Shown here: piece after piece, positions 1 to 7,066 of the stretch | Layout of the letters: each line of letters starts with the position of its first letter | How positions within the stretch are numbered: the stretch's first letter is position 1 | Assembly: GCA_002315815.1 (NCBI GenBank) | Contig: DCIN01000041.1 | Location: forward strand, 1-26,385 | Source: Bacteroidales bacterium UBA1725 | Lineage (GTDB): Bacteria > Bacteroidota > Bacteroidia > Bacteroidales > UBA932 | Reading direction: 5' to 3' | Length of the DNA stretch: 26,385 bases | Notes under the pieces: generated by a model | What the model was told of the DNA's origin: nothing | The model's database searches: none | The model's input: only the letters and a program-made list of their open reading frames with translations | Program-made: the position numbers and the translations under genes

Positions 1-55
1 CTTATTTTTTTCTCTTTACTTAAACCAAACGATGTAATGTTATTGTCTGCATTTT

Positions 56-73
56 ATATAACAGTTGTTATAT
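56..73. promoter_or_regulatory. TetR-type operator palindrome
   Basis: ATATAACAGTTGTTATAT consists of two perfect 8-base inverted arms around a GT centre. It overlaps the -33 element (TTG at 65-67) of the promoter that precedes the broken tetR gene at 112. Size, symmetry and position fit an autoregulatory operator of a TetR-family repressor. The binding protein is inferred from position only. Confidence 0.6.
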
Positions 74-94
74 CTTATATATCTTATATCTTTG
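65..94 (+). promoter_or_regulatory. Bacteroidota-type promoter of the tetR remnant
   Basis: TTG (65-67), a 19-base spacer and TATCTTTG (87-94) match the Bacteroidota -33/-7 consensus (TTTG, 19-21 bases, TAnnTTTG). The ATG at 112 lies 17 bases downstream. The spacer contains two tandem copies of TATCTTATA (71-79 and 80-88). Confidence 0.7.
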
Positions 95-111
95 CATAAA
101 AAAGTGAATAT

Positions 112-592
112 ATGCCAAAACACGCGCAGTTTACAAAAGAAACAATCATAAGAACCTGTATCGATATTATTAAGACAGAGGGTGCTGAGGCACTTACTGC
201 ACGCTCAATATGCAAAAAGCTCGGGTGTTCTGTCGCTCCTCTCTTCTGGGCTTTCGAGAATATGGACAAATTGATGAGCAGAGAATCCCAGCCTGTTCCA
301 TTACCTGTTTCTTGACAAAGAATCGGATAGAGGCTTCTCAGATAGTCTTGCAAAAGAGTTTCTCAGGAAGAACGAGGCACATTTAGGTCTGTCACAAGAG
401 CAATCCGAATTTATCTGGCAGCACATCTGGCCATTTACTTGCGGTCTTGCCGTTCTGAGCAACAAAAATTCGGAACAATATCCGGAGGAAAAAGTAAGTC
501 AGATGCTGTCGAACCATTTCCAGGCACTTCTAATGCAGGCAAAATCAGAAACCAAAGTGGAAGACATCACTCCGAAGAAGATTGAGAAATGA
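112..592 (+). pseudogene. TetR/AcrR-family regulator, broken by internal deletion
   Basis: The reading frame from 112 encodes a TetR helix-turn-helix domain of about 57 residues (FTKETIIRTCIDIIKTEG, then LTARSICKKLGCSVAPLFWA) and then runs into a stop at 313. A second frame, open from about 278 to the TGA at 590-592, encodes a C-terminal ligand-binding half (ENPSLFHYLFLDKES, then FIWQHIWPFTCGLAVLS). The two halves join near 275-281. Compared with the usual length of about 190-200 residues for this family, roughly 40 residues are missing and the frame has shifted, so no complete repressor can be made. The stop codon overlaps the start of the next gene by 4 bases, showing that the two were once translationally coupled. 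The isolated HTH piece could still be expressed, but a TetR dimer needs the missing C-terminal helices. Confidence 0.8.
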
Positions 593-1563
593 GCTCTATT
601 AAAAAACTTCCGAACCTGATTTCCATCTCCAGAGCTGCTGCGTCATTGACACTGTTGTTCACATCAGTTTTCAGTTTACCTTTCTGGCTATTATATGTAT
701 GGTGCGGATTATCTGATATGATAGACGGGGCATTGGCAAGGCGATTGAAAGCAGAAAGCAGGACTGGAGCAGCAATAGACAGCATTGCAGATTTGATTTT
801 CATTATAGTGGCTGCCATAAAGATCATCCCGGAATTGTCAATTCCAGGCTGGCTCTGGTGGGTAATCGGGATTGTTGCAATCACCCAAATAATCAGAATG
901 ACCTTCCTCTATTGCAAAGAACGTAGCAGCTCGGCTTTTCACGATACGCAAATGACTCGTGCAATAACAAAAATGGAAAAAGAAATGAAATTCTGTCAGA
1001 GTTGCGGAATGCCTCTTTCAGACGAAGTCCTCGGCACGAATGCCGATGGCTCAAAGAGTACAGATTACTGTATCTACTGCTACAAGGACGGTGCGTTCAC
1101 CGGCGATTTCACTATGGAGCAGATGGTTGATTACTGTTCAACGTTTGTGGATCAGTACAACAAGAACACCGGTCAGAATCTGACTTGTTGTGAGTACAAG
1201 GAGGTACTTCGCAAGTTCTTCCCGTCGCTTAAGCGTTGGAATCTTTCTACCGGTTCCATCCCTCACGCTGACCACCCTATGAAGAAGGTTTTCATAGAAG
1301 AGGTCAACGCTCTCGGAATACCCGAGTTGTATATCGACAACCTGCAGGTGCTTCCGGGTTCATTCATCAACCAACCTTACACCATCAACGGCAATACATT
1401 CCCTTTGTTTGACGACAAAGCTTTCTACTGGGGAAACCAGATTGAGAAAGAAGACGGCAGGTGCTATGGAATCGCCTGCAATGAGCAGTACATCGTAGTA
1501 AGCGAATACGGCAAAGACGGTGCTGATGCTGAGCTGGTGATGATTAAAAGGCGCTGCAAATAG
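589..1563 (+). CDS. CDP-alcohol phosphatidyltransferase (truncated) fused to zinc-ribbon protein
   Basis: A single 324-residue frame joins unrelated parts. Residues 1 to about 125 are the N-terminal two thirds of a CDP-alcohol phosphatidyltransferase. The complete signature DGx2ARx8Gx3Dx3D lies at about residues 46-68 (DGALAR, then G, D and D), flanked by hydrophobic segments at about 10-40, 65-80 and 86-107. These membrane enzymes transfer a phosphoalcohol onto CDP-diacylglycerol and normally have about 180-200 residues; the last membrane helices are absent here. At M129 (nt 973) a zinc-ribbon protein starts, with paired cysteines C136/C139 and C161/C164 and a block ending FFPSLKRW at 217, like the Zn_ribbon_2 family. 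Residues 218-324 are a tail I do not recognise. The fusion probably arose by a deletion that removed the end of the first gene and the promoter of the second. Independent translation from 973 or 985 is possible. Whether the enzyme part is active is doubtful. Confidence 0.75.
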   Translation: MSSIKKLPNLISISRAAASLTLLFTSVFSLPFWLLYVWCGLSDMIDGALARRLKAESRTGAAIDSIADLIFIIVAAIKIIPELSIPGWLWWVIGIVAITQIIRMTFLYCKERSSSAFHDTQMTRAITKMEKEMKFCQSCGMPLSDEVLGTNADGSKSTDYCIYCYKDGAFTGDFTMEQMVDYCSTFVDQYNKNTGQNLTCCEYKEVLRKFFPSLKRWNLSTGSIPHADHPMKKVFIEEVNALGIPELYIDNLQVLPGSFINQPYTINGNTFPLFDDKAFYWGNQIEKEDGRCYGIACNEQYIVVSEYGKDGADAELVMIKRRCK

Positions 1564-1586
1564 CCACGGAAATACTGGGAAAACTC

Positions 1587-1619
1587 TTGACTCGTACCTT
1601 GCGTCGCGATATATCTTTG
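1587..1619 (+). promoter_or_regulatory. Promoter of the MerR-UvrA operon, long spacer
   Basis: TTG (1587-1589) and TATCTTTG (1612-1619) are separated by 22 bases, compared with 19 at the tetR promoter and 18 at the gyrB promoter in this window. The ATG of the merR-like gene lies 29 bases after the -7 box. A spacer that is too long is typical of promoters that MerR proteins activate by untwisting DNA. I see no strong dyad in the spacer. Confidence 0.6.
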
Positions 1620-1648
1620 CAGCCGTTAACATTCAGTGCACAGATGTT

Positions 1649-2473
1649 ATGAACAAAAATCGTTTGAAAATCGGGGAGTTTTCACGCCTATGCAGGGTGA
1701 CGGTAAGGACACTCAGGCACTACGAGCAGATAGGATTGCTGGTTCCGGAAATAATCGACAGGTGGACCGGATACAGGTACTACACCTTCGGCCAGCTTCA
1801 AAAGATGCAGAGCATCCTCACACTCAAGGAACTCGGTTACTCTCTTGAAGAGATTCGAGACCTGTGGGAAGACGACAGCCACGTGCCTTCGTTGGATTCT
1901 CTCGAAGAGAAAATCACCGTCTGCGAATCCGAACTCGAGCGTCTGAACAAACGCCTCCGTATGCTCAGGACAATGATTGCTTCCCGCTTAAAAATTAAAA
2001 CAATGGAACAGATTTACATTGAATCACTGCCTGCAATCACAGTTGCAAGTCACCGCACCATCATTCCCACTTACGACGATCTCGGCCGCCTCTGTTGCGA
2101 AGTCATCGGCCCAGAAATGGCCCGTCTGGGCTGTGAATGCCCCGAGCCGGGTTATTGCTACACCATCGAACACGGCGGATACAAGCCTCAGGACATAGAT
2201 ATTGAATACTGCGAGAAAGTGAACAGTAAAGGTACCGACTCGGACATCATCAAATTCAAGGAGATACCGGAGGTGCCCACAGCGGTATATATGAAGGTAT
2301 TCGGCAGTTACGACAAACTCTACCAGAATTTCGTTGACCTTTTCGCTTGGATTGAGAAAGAGGGTTACAAAGTTGTAGGCGAGCCAAGGTCCAATTACAT
2401 CGACGGCATCTGGAATCAGGAAGATTCCGATATGTGGCTTACCATTATTCAAGTTCCCGTGGAAAAGAACTGA
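1649..2473 (+). CDS. MerR-family regulator with GyrI-like effector-binding domain
   Basis: Residues 6-75 form a MerR winged helix-turn-helix (IGEFSRLCRVTVRTLRHYEQ, then GYRYYTFGQLQKMQ and LGYSLEEI). A dimerisation coiled coil follows at about residues 85-115 (LEEKITVCESELERLNKRLR). Residues 120-274 match a GyrI/AraC-type effector-binding domain (TVASHRTIIPTYDDLG ... VPTAVYMKVFGSYDKL ... WLTIIQVPVE). Family members such as BmrR and BltR bind hydrophobic cationic drugs and activate an efflux or protection gene. The stop codon overlaps the start of the UvrA-like gene (TGATG at 2471-2475), so the two are very probably co-regulated. The promoter at 1587-1619 has the long spacer expected for MerR control. 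The identity of the ligand cannot be read from the sequence. Confidence 0.9.
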   Translation: MNKNRLKIGEFSRLCRVTVRTLRHYEQIGLLVPEIIDRWTGYRYYTFGQLQKMQSILTLKELGYSLEEIRDLWEDDSHVPSLDSLEEKITVCESELERLNKRLRMLRTMIASRLKIKTMEQIYIESLPAITVASHRTIIPTYDDLGRLCCEVIGPEMARLGCECPEPGYCYTIEHGGYKPQDIDIEYCEKVNSKGTDSDIIKFKEIPEVPTAVYMKVFGSYDKLYQNFVDLFAWIEKEGYKVVGEPRSNYIDGIWNQEDSDMWLTIIQVPVEKN

Positions 2474-4746
2474 TGAATGATAAAATCATTATCAAAGGCT
2501 TAAGGCAGAACAACCTGAAAAACATCTCGCTGGAGATTCCCAAGAACAGGATTGTAGTGTTCACAGGAGTCTCCGGAAGTGGGAAGTCCAGCATCGTATT
2601 CGACACGATTGCCGCCGAAAGCCAGCGGCAGATGAATGACACGTACTCCTCTTGGATACGGGGAAGGCTGCCAAAATATGAGAAACCGAAGGTCGAGAGC
2701 ATCGAGAACCTCTCGGCCTCGGTAATAGTGGACCAGTCGCGGCTGGGCGGCAATTCCCGATCCACCGTGGGCACGATCAGCGATATGTATGCCTCACTCA
2801 GACTGCTGTTCTCACGTATTGGCACGCCTCACGTCGGCACTGCCTCCTTCTTTTCGTTCAACGACCCTCAGGGAATGTGTCCTAAGTGCAGCGGCCTTGG
2901 CAAGGTGATGACCATCGACTTGGAAAACCGTATCGACCCTGACAAGACCTGGCTCGAAGGAATGGCCGATTTGCCTGCATTTCACGTTGGTAACTGGTAT
3001 TGGAAGAAATATAAGGAGGCCGCCATCTTCCCGCTGGATAAAAAGTATCGAGATTTCACACCGAAGGAACGCAACCGCCTGCTGTACGGAGCCGACGAGC
3101 GCGGCGGGGCACGCATCGACAATAACGTCGAGGGTATCGAGACTTATCTTTCGCGAATGCTCCTTCACAGGGACGTGGGCGAGCTGAAGGAAGCCTCGGT
3201 TATCCGGCTCACGAGTCTCCTGTCTGAGAAACCCTGTCCGATGTGCCACGGAAAGCGGCTGAACCGTATGGCGCTTACATCCAAGATAAACGGATACTCC
3301 ATTGACGAGATGACGGCGATGGAGTTCACAACCCTGAAGAAGGTGCTGCAGGGCATCGATGCTCCCGGTGTGCAGAACGTGTTGGACTCGCTTATACTCT
3401 CGCTTACGCGTATGATAGACATAGGCCTGCCGTATCTTTCGATGGACCGCGAGTCTTCGACACTCTCCGGCGGCGAGGCGCAGAGGCTCAAGCTGGTGCG
3501 CTATATGGGCTCCTCGCTCACGGGGATGACCTACATCTTTGACGAACCTTCCACCGGGATGCACCCGCGCGACGTTTTCCGTATGGTAAAGCTGCTGCAG
3601 AGCCTTCGCGACAAGGGCAACACCGTTCTTGTAGTTGAACACGACAAAGACATCATATCAATTGCCGATGAAATCATTGACGTTGGTCCTCTTGCCGGGA
3701 CAGCCGGCGGCGAAATACTCTTCCAGGGCAGCTTTGACAAACTGGTGGACTGCCCAAGCCTCACCGGTGAGGCATTCCGTAAGAATGTGCCGCTGAAAAC
3801 CTGTGTGCGCGTTCCCAAGGAGTTTCTCCCGGTGCGCGGTGCGAGTGTCCATAACCTGAAGAACGTGGATGTGGATATTCCTCTGAACGTTCTGACAGTA
3901 GTGACCGGAGTTGCTGGAAGCGGCAAATCGTCCCTGATCCGGGATGTGTTCGCACGGGAATACTCCGACCGCGTGGTTTTAGTGGATCAATCGCCAATCA
4001 CTGCCACGAACCGTTCAACTCCAGTTTCGTATCTTGGGGTTTTTGATGAAATCCGCAAGACTATGGCAGAGGCAAACGGTGTTGACTCCGGAATGTTCTC
4101 TTTCAATTCCGATGGGGCCTGTCCTGCCTGTGGCGGTCGCGGATTCATTACCACTGAGCTTGTGTTTATGGATCCTGTGACTATGAAATGCGAGGCTTGT
4201 GACGGGAAACGTTATTCCAACAAGGCACTTTCATACACGTATAAAGGAAAGACTATCGTCGACATTCTGGAGATGCCTGCCGGAGAAGCGTTGGAATTCT
4301 TTTTAGACCGGAAGAAGATTCATAAGAAACTGGCAGCCCTATGCGAAGTGGGCCTTGCCTACCTCTCTCTCGGGCAGAGTGCATCAACTCTTTCCGGAGG
4401 AGAGCGCCAACGCCTTAAACTAGCCAAGTATTTGGATAAGAAAGGCAATATTTACGTACTCGACGAGCCCACAACCGGGCTTCACGCGTCAGATGTCGAG
4501 AGGCTGATGGCCCTGTTCGACAGACTGGTGGAAAAAGGCAACACGGTCATCATCATAGAACACAACCTCGACGTAATGAAACTGGCCGATTACATTATTG
4601 ATGTGGGTCCCGACGGAGGCCGCTTCGGCGGTGAAATAGTTTTTACCGGCACGCCACAAGAAATGGTCAGAGGCTGCGACACGATTACGGCAAAATGCTT
4701 AAGGTACGCTGAATCCGCAATTCAAAGCCGGATTATAAGGGCTTGA
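2473..4746 (+). CDS. Short UvrA-like ABC ATPase (UvrA2/DrrC class)
   Basis: This 757-residue protein has two ABC ATPase halves. Walker A motifs are at 32-40 (GVSGSGKSS) and 479-487 (GVAGSGKSS), signatures at 331-338 (LSGGEAQR) and 640-647 (SGGERQRL), Walker B motifs at 354-359 and 660-666. Zinc-binding pairs are C136/C139 with C255/C258 and C550/C553 with C573/C576. Canonical UvrA has about 940 residues. Here RIGTPHVG (about 115-122) runs directly into FFSFNDPQGMCPKC, so the roughly 120-residue UvrB-binding domain is missing, as in UvrA2 and the DrrC self-resistance proteins. It probably binds DNA carrying a drug or adduct rather than initiating UvrABC excision. The start at 2473 overlaps the merR stop by one base; an in-frame ATG at 2434 lies inside merR and is unlikely. 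The tail after residue 735 is not family-like and may be altered. Confidence 0.88.
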   Translation: MNDKIIIKGLRQNNLKNISLEIPKNRIVVFTGVSGSGKSSIVFDTIAAESQRQMNDTYSSWIRGRLPKYEKPKVESIENLSASVIVDQSRLGGNSRSTVGTISDMYASLRLLFSRIGTPHVGTASFFSFNDPQGMCPKCSGLGKVMTIDLENRIDPDKTWLEGMADLPAFHVGNWYWKKYKEAAIFPLDKKYRDFTPKERNRLLYGADERGGARIDNNVEGIETYLSRMLLHRDVGELKEASVIRLTSLLSEKPCPMCHGKRLNRMALTSKINGYSIDEMTAMEFTTLKKVLQGIDAPGVQNVLDSLILSLTRMIDIGLPYLSMDRESSTLSGGEAQRLKLVRYMGSSLTGMTYIFDEPSTGMHPRDVFRMVKLLQSLRDKGNTVLVVEHDKDIISIADEIIDVGPLAGTAGGEILFQGSFDKLVDCPSLTGEAFRKNVPLKTCVRVPKEFLPVRGASVHNLKNVDVDIPLNVLTVVTGVAGSGKSSLIRDVFAREYSDRVVLVDQSPITATNRSTPVSYLGVFDEIRKTMAEANGVDSGMFSFNSDGACPACGGRGFITTELVFMDPVTMKCEACDGKRYSNKALSYTYKGKTIVDILEMPAGEALEFFLDRKKIHKKLAALCEVGLAYLSLGQSASTLSGGERQRLKLAKYLDKKGNIYVLDEPTTGLHASDVERLMALFDRLVEKGNTVIIIEHNLDVMKLADYIIDVGPDGGRFGGEIVFTGTPQEMVRGCDTITAKCLRYAESAIQSRIIRA

Positions 4747-4763
4747 AGGGTTCTCGCACTTCT

Positions 4764-4880
4764 CTGGATTATTTTGATGCATTCACCGGCACACCAGTCC
4801 TTGACATCAAGCCTTATCAGCCCAGCATCGATAAGGTAGAGAACGCCACAGTCCCGATGTTGACAAGTCTCACTTGCTGA
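4764..4880 (+). pseudogene. 3' remnant of a TrmO/TsaA-like tRNA methyltransferase
   Basis: Frame 4764-4880 reads LDYFDAFTGTPVLDIKPY followed by QPSIDKVENATVP and a stop at 4878-4880. The string GTPVLDIKPY is characteristic of the C-terminal end of TrmO (UPF0066), the SAM-dependent enzyme that N6-methylates t6A37 in tRNA-Thr(GGU). The family has about 120-240 residues; only some 38 codons remain, without a start codon, and a TGA at 4710-4712 closes the frame upstream. The stop region overlaps the 3' end of the convergent minus-strand gene. I infer that a deletion removed most of the gene and joined its end to the UvrA-like gene. The identification rests on one short motif. Confidence 0.5.
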
Positions 4881-6030
4881 CTACCTTGGAAGCTAGATTG
4901 TATCGAATCTTATAGAACTTCCTACCGTGATAGTATGCCATAACCAGAGTGTTCTGATTCTCGAAATAAATGCTGTTCAGAAGTCTGTCGGTATTATGGT
5001 TCGCGCACTCCGGTTCAGCCCAAGCAAGGAAGTATTCAATCGAATGATTCACCTTGACCACGATCATAGTGTAGCCACGATAATCGAACATCGCCGCAGT
5101 GTATTTCTGCCCTACTGCCTTCTCCTTTGCCTTATCAAACTGCTCATAGAGCGAACCCCGGGAAATCGTCAGGACTGTTGCTTTTCCTTTTTGATTGGAA
5201 CACAACCCGGCGTTCGCAATGCTCCAGGACCTGACAATCTCATCGGTGTAGTGGTCGTCTTCGGATACTTTAATCAAACAGGGATTGTTTGCGACCCTGC
5301 GACACAGAAAGTTGTAAACTGAATCCCGGGAATTGCGGTCGTATGAGTAATAACCCTCAATGCAATAATCCGATCCACTTTCACTGAATGCATTTTTGCC
5401 GACAAAGAATGTATGTACGAGTCTCTCGTCAGTAATGGAATACGCTATCGAGCAGTACGCAGTACTGTCTTTTGCCTCAACCAGACAATTGATTACCATA
5501 ATACTGTTGCCGGGATCAAGATTCATCAGAAAACTGTCGTGAACATAAGGCTTGCGATCAGTTTCCGGACCTTTGACCTGTGGCAGAACATCATCTGCAT
5601 CGTAGCTGTACACCTTCATCCACTTGCCTCCTTTGTTTTCAAGGCACAACACCCTGCAGGCCTGATACGCCAGAGTGTCGGCTGACACCGCCAGCGCATA
5701 GACTCTGTCCACTGCATTCCGCCGCAGAGCGCTTGCCACGTAAGCAGCATCCTTCCCTATGAATGGGGCGGCGATGGAGCGAGCATCCTCAAGAGTATAG
5801 GGGCTGATATTCAGAAGTGTGTCCTTCCTTGCAAGAATATCAGATGCATAGACAGATGTAGGATATCTCTTGAGAAACTTGTCATAAGACTTGAGATCAG
5901 CCGCCGAAACGGTCTTCCCGTAAAGTCTGGTCTCGCTTTTGGTCTGTGCAATGCCTTGAATTTGAGGCCCTGCAAGCAGAACGAAGAACAGTATGACCGA
6001 CAGATGTCTCATTGTTCCGTTACGACGCAT
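4870..6030 (-). CDS. Secreted protein of unknown function
   Basis: I do not recognise this 386-residue protein. It begins with a signal peptide: basic residues RRNGTMRH, the hydrophobic core LSVILFFVLLAG, and a probable cleavage after GIAQ. The mature part starts with a short helical repeat-like segment (DLKSYDKFLKRYPTSVYASD) resembling one TPR or Sel1 unit, and is otherwise mixed alpha/beta with scattered cysteines (for example ACRVLC and LCSNQ). No lipobox, catalytic motif or membrane segment is visible after the signal. ATG codons at 6030 and 6012 are both possible; the second has GGAA a few bases upstream and leaves a more compact signal peptide. It follows the trigger factor gene by about 30 bases on the same strand, so read-through transcription is likely. 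It is probably periplasmic or surface-exposed. Confidence 0.7.
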   Translation of the reverse strand: MRRNGTMRHLSVILFFVLLAGPQIQGIAQTKSETRLYGKTVSAADLKSYDKFLKRYPTSVYASDILARKDTLLNISPYTLEDARSIAAPFIGKDAAYVASALRRNAVDRVYALAVSADTLAYQACRVLCLENKGGKWMKVYSYDADDVLPQVKGPETDRKPYVHDSFLMNLDPGNSIMVINCLVEAKDSTAYCSIAYSITDERLVHTFFVGKNAFSESGSDYCIEGYYSYDRNSRDSVYNFLCRRVANNPCLIKVSEDDHYTDEIVRSWSIANAGLCSNQKGKATVLTISRGSLYEQFDKAKEKAVGQKYTAAMFDYRGYTMIVVKVNHSIEYFLAWAEPECANHNTDRLLNSIYFENQNTLVMAYYHGRKFYKIRYNLASKVVSK

Positions 6031-6061
6031 CACTATCAGCTTTCAAACACCAGACTCCTGT

Positions 6062-7066
6062 CTATGAATTATTGAGGTCACGGAATTTCGCGACACCGAT
6101 CTTTGTCGGTTTGAGAGTGACAATCTCCTTGATTCTGCCAATGACCTTGCGTTCCTCTACCTGTTCAACAAGATTCTCGACCTGCTTGCGGTCGGACAGA
6201 AGGTCATTGACACCTTTCTTGAGTATTTCGGCGGGCAAATTGGAAGTATCGAAGCCGTACATTGCATACTGATATGCTACGTACGATTCAGCTGCTTCCT
6301 GAATATCCTTGTCGGCAATCTGGAAACCGAAATCCTTCATAAGGAAACCGCGCACCATCTGCCATTTGAAATCCTTCGCAAACTTCGGAAATTCCTTCTC
6401 TATGTCCTCCTTGCTGAATTTGCCCTCGTTGGCTGTGTAGAGCCAGCGTTTAAGAAACGCTTCCGGAAGCTGAAGACCAGCCTTGTCAATGAAATAATTG
6501 CGGATATCTTCGCTGATTCTCCATTCTGCTTCGTTCTTGTATTGATCCTTCATCCTCTGGGTAACCTCCTTGTCAATATCCTCGTCGGTCTTATCCTCTT
6601 TCTTCTCTTCATAGTATTTCTTGAGGTTTGCTATCATATCAGCTTTGTCCTTGGCTGTGACGGTCACGTTGTAGGAAGGTATTTCGTCTGTTGCTTCAAC
6701 TGTAAGCTTCACCTCGGGGGCAAGGGCCAGATCAAATACGAAATTGAAGTCGTTTCCGTCCTTCCACTCCAGTTCAGGCTGTTTTTCTGAAGAGAGCGGC
6801 TCACCCAGAACATGAAGTTTCTTGTCCTCTATATAACCGTCAAGTCCGGAGTTGATGACTTCATTCACTGATTCCATCAGACACTGGTCTCCATAAACCT
6901 TCTTGATGAGTGATGCAGGCACCATTCCTTTGCGGAAACCTTTGAATTCAGCGGTCCGGCGTCTTTCAGAAAGTTTTTTCTTCAGAGATTCAGCATAGTC
7001 AGCTGCGACGATTTCAAGAGTGAGTTCGAGGTTGAGCTCATCTGTTCTGTTTTCTTTTACGTTCAT
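6062..7066 (-). CDS. tig: Trigger factor, form without PPIase domain
   Basis: Ribosome-associated chaperone for nascent chains. The ribosome-docking signature GFRKGMVP lies at residues 43-50 in an N-terminal domain of about 140 residues. The C-terminal chaperone domain is recognisable from about 190 on (LQLPEAFLKRWLY, AYQYAMYGFD, LPAEILKKGVNDLL, VENLVEQVEERKVIGRI). The protein has 334 residues; trigger factors commonly have about 430-450. The missing part is the FKBP-like peptidyl-prolyl isomerase domain, because the segment IPSYNVTVTAKDKAD is followed only by a charged helical linker of some 45 residues (YYEEKKEDKTDEDIDKEV). The gene begins inside the end of the preceding HD-phosphodiesterase gene (29-base overlap), with AGGA just before the ATG, so it is probably translationally coupled. 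clpP and clpX, common tig neighbours elsewhere, are not here. Confidence 0.88.
   Translation of the reverse strand: MNVKENRTDELNLELTLEIVAADYAESLKKKLSERRRTAEFKGFRKGMVPASLIKKVYGDQCLMESVNEVINSGLDGYIEDKKLHVLGEPLSSEKQPELEWKDGNDFNFVFDLALAPEVKLTVEATDEIPSYNVTVTAKDKADMIANLKKYYEEKKEDKTDEDIDKEVTQRMKDQYKNEAEWRISEDIRNYFIDKAGLQLPEAFLKRWLYTANEGKFSKEDIEKEFPKFAKDFKWQMVRGFLMKDFGFQIADKDIQEAAESYVAYQYAMYGFDTSNLPAEILKKGVNDLLSDRKQVENLVEQVEERKVIGRIKEIVTLKPTKIGVAKFRDLNNS

Noticed and set aside
1..55. Possible gene end or terminator at the window start
   Set aside because: The stretch is AT-rich without a coding frame, hairpin or recognisable terminator; nothing can be supported.
2434..2472. Upstream in-frame ATG extending the UvrA-like protein by 13 residues
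   Set aside because: It lies inside the merR gene, the extra residues look unlike the family, and the ATG at 2473 gives the normal N-terminus with a stop/start overlap.
2812..3642. 276-codon open frame antisense to the UvrA-like gene
   Set aside because: Composition and histidine/arginine richness are typical of a shadow frame; the opposite strand has a complete set of ABC motifs.
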